A DNA stretch of 21,369 nucleotides from Hypsibius dujardini (Eukaryota > Tardigrada > Eutardigrada > Parachela > Hypsibiidae). The position numbers and the translations under genes were made by a program. The DNA is taken from contig LRSR01014105.1 in the NCBI GenBank assembly GCA_001579985.1, forward strand, positions 1 to 21,369. Reading direction: 5' to 3'. Each line of letters starts with the position of its first letter. The first letter of the stretch is position 1. This document shows positions 1-8,157 of this stretch, in pieces. Under the pieces are notes generated by a model. It did no database searches and had not been told where the DNA came from. It was given only the letters and a program-made list of their open reading frames with translations.

Positions 1-889
1 ACCTACTATTTCGGAACGCCCTCTCTTTGAGGCAGCTTTACAATACTTGACATATTAAAACTTAATCAATGAATGTATTTTAATATTTTAATATTTAGAC
101 ATGGGTAAGTGACGAAAATGTCCCAGAGTAAAAAATTCGCCAAAAATGTAGAAAAAATTAAAAAAATTAAAAAATGTGATTAAAACAGTAGCAACGCATC
201 TTAATCATGGTTGGTGAAAATTTTAAAAGGATTGAAGAGCTCAAGATTAGTTTGTGCGCCGAACTAAGTGACGAAATGTCTGGCGATTTTACCTTTGGCA
301 AGCCTTTCATGAGTCTCGCTCTTTGCTGAAATGCTCTACCGAGTACCCGAATGCATCTTATCTTTGTAAACTGTTGTCTGAGAAAAGAGTTTGTTCAAGT
401 TTGAGCAGTTGCATCTTTACAGCGAAAGCTATGACGTGGCGACATTTTGTCACAGCGATTAAAGATTTGAGCCTTGTCAGGTCTTGTTGGGCGCTTCAAG
501 TTTCGATACGGGAAGATCGGTACGGTGAAGTTGCAAAATTACAAAAGTGATCGTTATTTATGAAAGCCCACACAATATGCTTCAAAACTGCTGTTTCCAA
601 AAGCGCCTTGTACGTTTTCCCAAAACGCGAACAAGGAGACAATTACCAAGCCTCGCAAACCGCGGGTTAAAAATTGTGCTGCGAGGACATTTTCAAATTT
701 GACTAAGGTTACGATAAATGAAGTTCCCACTCATACTTTTTTACGATAAATTACAGTCGTTTGGAAGCCAATTGAATTTGATAAATTTTAGCGTCATCAG
801 AGGTTCGTAACAATTGACGCGCACGACCTCGGCAATTTGTAAATATTTTCCAAAAAGTAAGTTTCTACCCGGTAAACCATGTTATAGTA
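1..889. other. Non-coding stretch downstream of the LRR gene
   Basis: AT-rich DNA with A-runs around 120-180. A 75-codon open frame at 323-550 (+) has no recognisable domain, signal peptide or splice context and looks like chance. If the LRR gene continues past a possible donor at its end, a further exon should lie here on the minus strand. I looked for a hydrophobic transmembrane exon and did not see one. Confidence 0.5.
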
Positions 890-2513
890 CTAACCATCGG
901 AAATTGGGGGAGTGGCTGTTAGGTCCGGGGGCGGTGGGCCGTCACTGTGCTCCGGAATGGCCATACAATTCATCCCCTGGATGCTGTTATGCCTCAACGC
1001 TGTCTCCATACTGATGTGGACCCGCAGACTTCCGTCCACAATGCATGTCGGACAGACCCATGACGATCTTCCTACCGTCCGCTCTTCCCGACAAAGAATC
1101 TCCCTCCCACGCGGAACATGTGACGTCCCAGCGTCCAACCAATGCATAAGGTAGGTCATCCCGCAGTTACAAACCAGCGGATTACCCTGCAGCAGCAGTT
1201 TCCGGGTCGCCACACCCCGTTTAGAGCTCCAAAATTTTGCGGTTAAACTATTGGGAAAGAACGAGAAGAGATTATCCCGTAAATCGAGCGTGGTCAGCTG
1301 GGGAAAGTGTTCCAACATTTTAACAGGAACGTTTGGCATTCCAGTATCGCGAATAAGTAACGTCTCAAGATTCGGCAGGACAAGAAACTGAAAATCGTTG
1401 GCTGCCGTGAGAAAGAGGTCCGGATTACCGGACAAATTCAAGCTTCGCAGGTTGGGCAATCGAAATCGGTTTAGCTCTTCAAGAACCAAACTTCCCCTTA
1501 AACTATTCAACGATAGATCAAGAGTATGGAGAGTTTTGGGGAAGCCTTCGATGATTTCGCGAAACATTTCGCTGCGCAGACCGGTGTGGGCTAGGGAAAG
1601 GGACTCCAGCCATGGGAAGAGCCGAAAAAAGGTCCGGTTGAACCCTTGGAACTTCAGACCGTCCCTTGCGAAGCTCAAATCAAGGTAACGAAGATCGAAC
1701 CGAAGATTGAACTGAACTGAACTGAACTGAAGATCGAACTGAAGATTCGGGTCGATAATGCTATAATCAATGCTGTCGATCGAGTTGTGAGAGAGCGACA
1801 GGTTCCGCAGTTGAGGTGTCTGACTAAGGTCTCCCAAATGAATCCGAATGACTTCATCTTCGTTCCGTTCCAGGCGAAACTGCTGCAAATTCGGCAACAC
1901 ATCGCCGTGGAAAATTCGGGATAAAATTGCCGGCGTGAAAGCCAGGCTGTCGATGATTTCTAGAGTTTCCAATGTTCTGGCAAAGATCCGAAGCGGTCGG
2001 GAGGTGTTTTGGATTTGGACGAACGTGACGTGTGTTGGACACGCCCAACAAGTCCCCATATCCAATCATGATAGTTCTTTAACTCACGAGTATCATACTN
2101 TTCTTCCAGTTTATTTCTCTAACGGTCTTTACTATCAGTCTAATAAACTTGTTAACTATCCAACTGACGGTTGGTAGACCTAACACGTGGTGCGTGTAGA
2201 GTCGCTTTAAGTTGACATAGCCGTCAAATGTCCCCGCACTGAAGTCCAGCTCGAGATGAGGATGGCTGATGGAGTCGTCAAGGGATCTGGTGTTGTTGAG
2301 GATGATGGTCGTGACGAGGTCTTTGTCGAACTGCAATTGTAGGGCGTTCATCAGTTCGGTGGAGGATGTGTCTCGGATGGTGTTTGAACAGACGACGCTG
2401 GGTGAATCGGAAAAAACGTCCGGACGACAATTGAAAGCCATGTTAGGGGACGCCCGTTCGAGTAGTGTTAGCAGAAGGCCAAACAACCACAACGACACAT
2501 GAAAAAGTTCCAT
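890..2513 (-). CDS. Secreted leucine-rich-repeat protein with C-terminal LRR cap (two exons, junction unresolved)
   Basis: Exon 1 starts at the ATG at 2513 and encodes a signal peptide (MELFHVSLWLFGLLLTLL), a cysteine-containing N-terminal cap and the first LRR-like strand (GYVNLKRLY). Exon 2 is open from 2065 to the stop at 890. It holds about eight degenerate LRRs, seen as LRNLSLSHNSI, LHTLDLSLNSL, LRSLNLSGNP and LTTLDLRDNLF, then an LRRCT-type cap beginning NPLVCNCGMTYLMHWL. LRR arrays of this kind bind proteins outside the cell; the ligand is unknown. The two exons do not join cleanly. An in-frame TGA sits at 2066-2068, no AG acceptor lies just before the LRR-like sequence of exon 2, and an N occurs at 2100. 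A canonical phase-1 GT-AG join (donor after 2180, acceptor before 1959) stays in frame but would drop about 30 LRR-like residues. No transmembrane helix is seen; a GTTAGT donor-like site overlaps the stop region near 893, so a further exon is possible. The LRR identity is sure; the exon structure is not. Confidence 0.75.
1706..1747. repeat. GAACT-type pentanucleotide repeat inside LRR coding sequence
   Basis: Four tandem GAACT units flanked by related AAGATCGAAC and AAGATTGAAC units. On the minus strand they read in frame as a stretch rich in Q, F, S, N and L (FDLQFSSVQFNLRFDL), inserted between two ordinary LRRs. The unit is 5 bp, so only gains or losses of three units keep the frame. Confidence 0.8.
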
Positions 2514-3598
2514 GTGACTGGAAGGGGTGGTGGAGGAGATAATGGAACGAGTAGGAAATACTTAATAATGTTAAATTAAGTAATTTTGAGAAAAATAACA
2601 GGAATTTTGCGCGAGTAAATTTAAATCTCCAGATGTGCTCCCCGTTGCACTTTAAGAGTGAGTATATCCATTGGGGGATAAATCTCTATCGATTTCGGGA
2701 ATCGGGTTCCGGGTGGTCTTTGGCGTGTTGGGACTACAATTTTTCACCTGCACTTAGAAAATGAAAGTGGTAAGAAGAATTGTGTAAAACTTGAGGACGC
2801 GTGAGGATGTAAGCGAGGGAAGGCTTGTGACGCTGCCATGCGGCTTCAGTCGACGCTATTTGTTAGGATGAACAGAGGAGAAGGTCGGAAAGCAGTTGCA
2901 GAACAGTTATTTGTTCCGATGGCAGGGATTGGTCGGTCTGGCTGTCGAACAGTTGTAAAATTCTTGTGAAATATGTGGTTTATGTCTTTGTTCAAGGTCA
3001 GTTTATGGCTGGTGCTGCCAAGCCTTTTCGGATGGACGTCATGGCTGGTTCTTCCAACGCTATCGAGAGGCGACAGCAAATGACGTCATGAGGATATGTT
3101 ATTTATGTTTTATTTGAAATATTGCGAGCAGGAAAACTTAAGTCCTTTACAAGCCCGGAACAATTCTGTCTAGAGGCATAAGCAAGCGATGGGGGGGAGG
3201 GTATGCTTCCAAAAAGTGCCTTAACTCTCTGAGGCCGGGGCGTGTTCCTTTGAATCATCTGACGAAAAAATAGGCGCCAAAAGAGAATTTTTCGCCGATT
3301 TCGCTGAAATCAAAGTGTTGATCTTAGAATTTGTCGCTCTACTTGAATCCATAAAACAATTTTACAAATTTGATGATGAAGATCAGGATCCGAAGTGATC
3401 TAAAAGGATCAGGCAAAATTCATCTCTTCTTTGACATTTTTTCACATGAAGTCCGATTTTTTTTCTCAACGTTTTGAAACGACAGATCTCAAGCCATCCC
3501 AGATGCCCATAATTTGGATGAGCAGATGAAGGGATCTGATATTCAGATCTCGCACAAAAAAAATTAAATCAATGGGAACCACGAGCAGGCTGCCTAAT
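2514..3598. other. Intergenic stretch upstream of the LRR gene
   Basis: Should contain the promoter of the minus-strand LRR gene, whose ATG is at 2513. I see no clear TATA box. Open frames here are short and have no domain, signal-peptide or splice support. Confidence 0.4.
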
Positions 3599-3871
3599 GC
3601 GCACCACACTAGCGCACCGCACTGGCGCACCGCACTGGTACACCGCACTGGCGCACGGCACTGGTGCACGGCACTGGCGCACCGCACTGGCGCACCGCAC
3701 TGGCGCACCGCACTGGCGCACCGCACTGGCGCATTGCACTGGCGCACCGCACTGGCGCACCGCACTGGCGCACCGCACTGGCGCACCGCACTGGCGCACC
3801 GCACTGGCGCACCGCACTGGCGCACCGCACTGGCGCACCGCACTGGCGCACCGCACTAGCGCACCGCACTG
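3599..3871. repeat. 13-bp tandem array, unit GCGCACCGCACTG
   Basis: About 21 head-to-tail copies of a 13-bp unit, nearly perfect in the middle and degenerate at the left edge. Thirteen is 1 modulo 3, so each strand reads the same 13-residue peptide, permuted, in all three frames. No unit contains a stop, which explains the many long overlapping open frames. They are not genes. Confidence 0.95.
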
Positions 3872-4392
3872 CACTGGATCACAATCGGCCCTTCCGGTCA
3901 GATTCCCGCCAATATTTTACAAGAAGACATAAACGTGACTTTGAAAAAAGGATAGCATGGGTACAACGCCCGACCTGGAACAACTCGGACGAAATAATGG
4001 AAAAGAGAGTGTCCATTCATTTCCACTGAGGATTTTGGACAACGCTTTGACACAACTCAAAATAGTTCACTACAAACAATAAGAGTCTAAGGTTCAGTTT
4101 CGGAGGGAAATATGCCGCTTCTCTCCAGTTCACTTTTCTCTCTCCTCTCTCCTCGCAGATCAACCTTGCACATTCTACTATGTGCTCTTGGATAGTTCAT
4201 GACCATTTTTTACTTTAGCGCTAGAAGAGTGCCAAATGCACAATCCATTTATACGGTAGTCATTTTATGTCTTATTGAATACTCACCGTTGAAAGTTTTG
4301 CCATTAAATCTAAGTGTCTGTCTCTGTTCGTGAAACAATGGACGGGAAATTGACCGGATGGGACGATTGTGATCCAGATCCAGCGCGGTGCA
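3872..4392. mobile_element. Inverted-repeat element between two satellite arrays
   Basis: A left arm (about 3872-3935, beginning TGGATCACAATCGG) is repeated in inverted orientation at about 4325-4385 (ending GATTGTGATCCA), with roughly 80% similarity by eye over 60 bp. The inner 380 bp has no gene. The 13-bp array abuts the left arm and the CAGA microsatellite begins about 100 bp beyond the right arm. It could be a foldback or Helitron-like remnant; the family is not determined and no target duplication was found. Confidence 0.55.
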
Positions 4393-4483
4393 TGTTTTAT
4401 AACGTTCCGATTTGCAGACTGTAGGACACCATGAAATACCGCCCAAAAGTCTGGCAGCGATGATGAAGGTAGTATAATCTCCT

Positions 4484-4485
<2 letters not shown>

Positions 4486-4563
<78 letters not shown>

Positions 4564-4616
4564 TAGTCAGACAGACAGACTGACAGACAAGCAGACAGAC
4601 AGACAGACAAACAGAA
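4486..4616. repeat. CAGA tetranucleotide microsatellite
   Basis: About 30 units of CAGA with scattered substitutions (TAGA, CAAA, CTGA). The minus strand gives a meaningless Cys-Leu-Ser-Val open frame. Confidence 0.97.
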
Positions 4617-5059
4617 AAGCGCCCCAGTACATGAATACCCTTTTTGTAAAACCAAGCGCTCGCTGAAACGCAAGAAGCAACATGAGCGACCACGCCCTCT
4701 TCTGCTGCAGTCAAATTCGGATTACGTATCTTTGCTTGGGTATGGTACTTTAATTATTGTGCAGGGGTTTTGAGTGAGGGAAAATAATAGTCTGTGACTG
4801 CAAAATTACTAGGTACGAGATGTATAGCCGGGCAAGGTTCGGCGAAATGTTTTTCAACTCAAGTACTTGCAAAATTTGTTGTACTTGCACCGTAGCGGCG
4901 GTTTGCTTTTGCATAATACTCGGGTAGTGTGAGCTAGTTTACTGTCGATAGTCGGCATATCGATACCCCTTCTTCTTCGATTCTTCCTGGTATTCTGGTT
5001 TGATTAATTGTTGTACCTGCTAGGTTCTGGACTTTTTTCCTGAAAGAGTCGTCAAAAAA
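4617..5059. other. Upstream region of the WAP-like gene
   Basis: No repeat or coding signal recognised. The promoter of the plus-strand gene starting at 5060 should lie here. No convincing core promoter motif can be singled out. Confidence 0.35.
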
Positions 5060-6703
5060 ATGCCTCATTCTTGCTTCTTCGTCCTCATCTTCGCAGTCGC
5101 GACATTCTCAACTACCCGTGCGTATATGTCCCATACAAAACTTTCCTTAAACGACCGAATTAAAGCCAATTTTTTACAGGCGCCCAGCAAAATGGGGTGG
5201 TCGGAGTTTGAGCCAATTTTTTACAGGCGGCCAGCAAAATGGGGTGGTCGGAGTTTGAGCCAATTTTGTCCAACGCATGCAGCGTCTTCTCACATGGCTT
5301 GATTCATTGATTTAACACTAATATTACGGGAATCATAATTTGGCTAAACCAAAATGGCTTAAACTCCGACCACCCCATTCTGCTGGGCGCCGGTAAAAAG
5401 TTGGTCTGAAGTTTTTGCCGCGTGTGTATTTTACCTGTCGCTATGTTCATTTGTACTGCGCTATAATTATGTGTTTCAGATTCTTGCAGATTCGCATACA
5501 AAAACCCTTGCGATGTAAGCGTGCTTACGAGGCTGTTGACAGGAAACGATTTTCAGGGGGGGGGGGAACGCATATTGTCTAAGCCCCGCCTCCTCTCAAA
5601 ATTCAATTTGAAATCGACGAACACTGGCAGAGTTTGTTTTGGCGGTCAGGGGGCTGAGCTATGTGCTATTCTCAAGCTTAGCCGGGAATTTCCAAGTGAT
5701 AATCCAGACATGACGCGTAGCTCCGCCCCCTGACTTCAACTAACGCCAATAGATTGTCAATTGAATTTGAGAGAAATCATCACCAATGCGGTTCGCTTGA
5801 ATAAAATTTAAAGCGAATTCATTCTGCGTTCTCCCTGAAAATCATCCCGATTGATTTCAGCGGTTTGGACTGAAGAATTCTCGGTGTTTCTATCCAAAGT
5901 ACGAGTACTGTGTCATTTCAGACGGTGAAATGCCCCGTAGGGCTTTCCTGCTTCAGCGACACGTCCTACTACTGCGATGAGCGACTCGGCGGCATCTGCA
6001 AGCCCGTGGCGACCTGTACGGCGGACGGAAATGCAGTTGATCCATGCCAGGTAGTTCCAACTGTTCACACCCTCTTCTTCGCGTTAGACAGGGACAGTCG
6101 TAGTGGAGTGGAACGTGTGCGCCGTACACACAGCACAAGCGCTCCGTGGCCGATTGAACGCTCCACAGCTCGTACGCTGTCCCTGTCTAACGCGAAAATA
6201 CACTGCTGTATACTCGCGTTAGACAGGGACAGTCGTAGTGGAGTGGAACGTGTGCACGGTACACACAGCACAAGCGCCGCGTGTTCCACAGCTCGTACGC
6301 TGTCCCTGTCTAACGCGAAGATGCAGTAATACTGAATTAGTCCAATTCTCTCAGGGCTACAACGGATGCTCCAGCGGCTCGACGTGCGTTAAGGTGAAGG
6401 ATAACTGCCAGGCTGACGCACCTTGTGTCTTTAAGCCCCAATGCAATGGTTAGAGCTTGGAGTGGATTCTGGCAGTGCTTCATTTCTCGGACATATGCCC
6501 GATAAATACTTTGTGTTGTTATTTTCTTAGTCAACATTCGGCCCGGATCTTGCCCTGAGACGCCGCATGCGAACAGCTGTGACAACTTTTGTTCGCAGTC
6601 GCCCAAATCGGACCACTTCTGTCAGAAGGGCGCAAAGTGCTGCTTCAGCAAATCCATGGCCACGAGTTTCTGCACCGCCGCGGTTAATGCTACTGCATCT
6701 TGA
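5060..6703 (+). CDS. Secreted cysteine-rich WAP-like protein (four exons)
   Basis: Exon 1 starts at the ATG at 5060 and encodes a signal peptide (MPHSCFFVLIFAVATFSTTRA). Exon 2 ends at 6050 (CAG then GTAGTT) and encodes a six-cysteine segment starting TVKCPVGLSCFSDTSYYCDE. Exon 3 is 6355-6448, with four cysteines (GYNGCSSGSTC). Exon 4 is 6531-6703; it begins RPGSCPE, has an internal KGAKCCF and ends at TGA. The PGxCP start and KCC core match the WAP four-disulfide fold, but only seven cysteines are visible where eight are usual. Exon 2 to 3 (phase 0) and 3 to 4 (phase 1) joins keep frame with good sites. The exon 1/2 join is uncertain: a phase-2 donor after 5121 with an acceptor before 5900 gives an open frame; the better-looking acceptor before 5922 needs a phase-0 donor that I do not see. 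WAP proteins are often protease inhibitors or antimicrobials; the role here is inferred only. Confidence 0.72.
5165..5405. mobile_element. Foldback element in intron 1 of the WAP-like gene
   Basis: Two direct copies of a 47-bp unit (from 5165 and 5212, with a partial third at 5259) containing GCAAAATGGGGTGGTCGGAG. An inverted copy lies at about 5345-5405 (CTCCGACCACCCCATTCTGC). The arms could form a long hairpin with an 80-bp loop. No coding capacity and no clear target duplication. Confidence 0.75.
5640..5735. mobile_element. Small inverted-repeat element, GGGGGCGGAGCTA family
   Basis: GGTCAGGGGGCTGAGCTA near 5644 is matched in inverted orientation by TAGCTCCGCCCCCTGAC at about 5715-5731, followed by AACGCCAATAGATTG, which recalls the GATTGGCAT flank of the larger copies near 13 kb. 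Lies in intron 1 of the WAP-like gene. A run of nine or more G sits just upstream near 5557. Confidence 0.6.
6078..6196. mobile_element. MITE copy 1 in intron 2 of the WAP-like gene
   Basis: 119 bp with perfect 20-bp terminal inverted repeats, TTCGCGTTAGACAGGGACAG at the left and its exact complement at the right. The interior forms a second hairpin around GTGGAACGTGTGC. It is longer than the neighbouring copy because of an internal stretch near 6145-6160. Superfamily not determined. Confidence 0.88.
6214..6318. mobile_element. MITE copy 2, direct neighbour of copy 1
   Basis: About 105 bp, same terminal inverted repeats (TCGCGTTAGACAGGGACAG) and nearly identical interior to the copy 17 bp upstream, in the same orientation. 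Ends about 37 bp before the exon 3 acceptor of the WAP-like gene. Confidence 0.88.
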
Positions 6704-7534
6704 GATGGAACACTTTAAAACACTTAAATGGTCTGCATAACTCTGATCGAATTCACTTCGCAAGAGAAAGAGAGAGCGCAAAGTCTTCTATTTTCATTTT
6801 TGTTTTGGCCAGATTGACAGCACAGATGTTTGATTCTGCGTGGTAGAACGTAGAGGGCGCTAAGTGCGTTACCATCTGCCGTTTCAATTGATTGATGTAT
6901 TTGTGGGATCATTATTTCATCATCATGTCACGCTGTTGGCTGTTATCAATGCTAGAATACGGTCGAACAGAATAATTCAGCAATCGATCAACATGAATTG
7001 TGGTAACATACGTAGCGCCCTTTATGTAGCACCTTTAAAGAGTTTCTGATTTCTAAAAATATAAGTTCAAGAATGGGAAAACTTCTCTCAACGGAAAGAG
7101 CAAGAACTCATCCTTACGCATTGGTGGAACGCAGTAGAAGTAAGGTGCGCTGTAATATTGTTGCTTGACTATGACCTGTTTCACATTCAGTTGAATTCAA
7201 CTGATGCTAGGGAGATATTTTTGGGAGATCAAGAGGCGGAGCTATGTGAAAAGGATTGATTGTGAACGTATTTCTCGGAGGTCGGCCCATAGCTCCGCCC
7301 CCCCCCCGGGACCACGGGACGAGGGTGATTCACACCGTGAATGTCTCCCACGAAGACCTCGAGATTCCCAGAACAATTCCAAACACCAGCGAGATGCGAT
7401 GAAATCGACAGTGCAAAAGTTGACGAAGATCCTAACGAGCTTCAGGAGAGACGCTGATCAACCTGATCAGCCGAAGCAACGACGGGGGAAAACACAGCAA
7501 AGTCACAATCAACTGTAATCTTTACAGTAGAATA
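6704..7534. other. Intergenic stretch with one MITE-like hairpin
   Basis: Holds the 6851-7026 hairpin and a small inverted pair of the GGGGCGGAGCTA family near 7232-7305. A Lys/Arg-rich open frame (7204-7518, +) runs through the latter; with no start context, splice partner or recognisable domain I do not call it a gene. Confidence 0.45.
6851..7026. mobile_element. MITE-like imperfect hairpin
   Basis: TAGAGGGCGCTAAGTGCGTTACCA is matched in inverted orientation by TGGTAACATACGTAGCGCCCTTTA. The motif order GAGGGCGCT, GTTACCAT, ATTGATTG also occurs in the larger foldback at 20362-20769, so the two are probably related. Confidence 0.6.
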
Positions 7535-7761
7535 CCGTATCCTCCCGGCCTCAAGGGACGGTTCTACACCCTAGGGCGTGCATTCCGCCCGTGCCTGCTT
7601 TTTAAATGTAAACCTGTGTGCATGTGCATGTGCAAGTGCACTGTGTGGCATTTTAAACATGCGCGAGCGTGTGTGTGCCACTCAATTTCAAACTGCGCGC
7701 GTGTATGTATAAGTGGCATGGGGGCGGTGCTTAGCTGCCCCTTGAGACCGGGAGGACACGG
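7535..7761. mobile_element. TA-flanked MITE (Tc1/mariner-like by target site)
   Basis: Terminal inverted repeats CCGTATCCTCCCGGCCTCAA (left) and the complement of CCCCTTGAGACCGGGAGGACACGG (right, shown in part), each flanked by TA. The interior is rich in GTGCATGTGC and GCGCGTGT runs and has no gene. TA duplication is typical of Tc1/mariner elements. Confidence 0.72.
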
Positions 7762-8157
7762 TACACAACTGGTGACTGCGAACACGTCGCACACAACACT
7801 CAAGGCAAACCATTGTGGAAAAGCTTGACAAAGAGGAAGGCGCCTCAGGCGTAAAGGCGAAAACTCACAGGGGCGGGGTCATACACAGGGGCGGAGTCAC
7901 ACACAGTGGGCACCTAATCGCGGTACAGAAAGATAAACAAAGGAACATCTCGTTTATAACTTCTCCAAGCACTCATACCAGAATGGCAAACAACAAACAT
8001 ATGAAGGTTAACACCTGTTATCAGAAAAAGTGGATACTCGATTGCCCGGCTGTAAACTGCACAACTCGTTCATGGGCGTTCATGGGCATTCATCAATCAC
8101 GATAACAAACGGTCAATATTCCGGTCATAAATGCCAGGCTTCTTTCGTGTCCCTTAT
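7762..8157. other. Intergenic stretch downstream of gene P3
   Basis: Contains two short direct repeats (ACACAGGGGCGGGGTCATAC and ACACAGGGGCGGAGTCACAC, about 7866-7905), similar to the GGGGCGGAG core found elsewhere. It should include the 3' end of the P3 transcript (minus strand); no canonical AATAAA is seen close to the stop. Confidence 0.4.

Noticed and set aside
323-550. 75-codon frame on plus near the window start
   Set aside because: No domain, signal peptide or splice evidence; length is within chance expectation.
3466-4029. Many long overlapping open frames on both strands
   Set aside because: All derive from the 13-bp stop-free array; the peptides are periodic and have no flanking gene structure.
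4272-4714. Minus-strand frames rich in Cys-Leu-Ser-Val
   Set aside because: Direct translation of the CAGA microsatellite.
7204-7518. Lys/Arg-rich 104-codon frame on plus
   Set aside because: Crosses a small inverted-repeat element, has no recognisable domain, no splice partner and no supported start.
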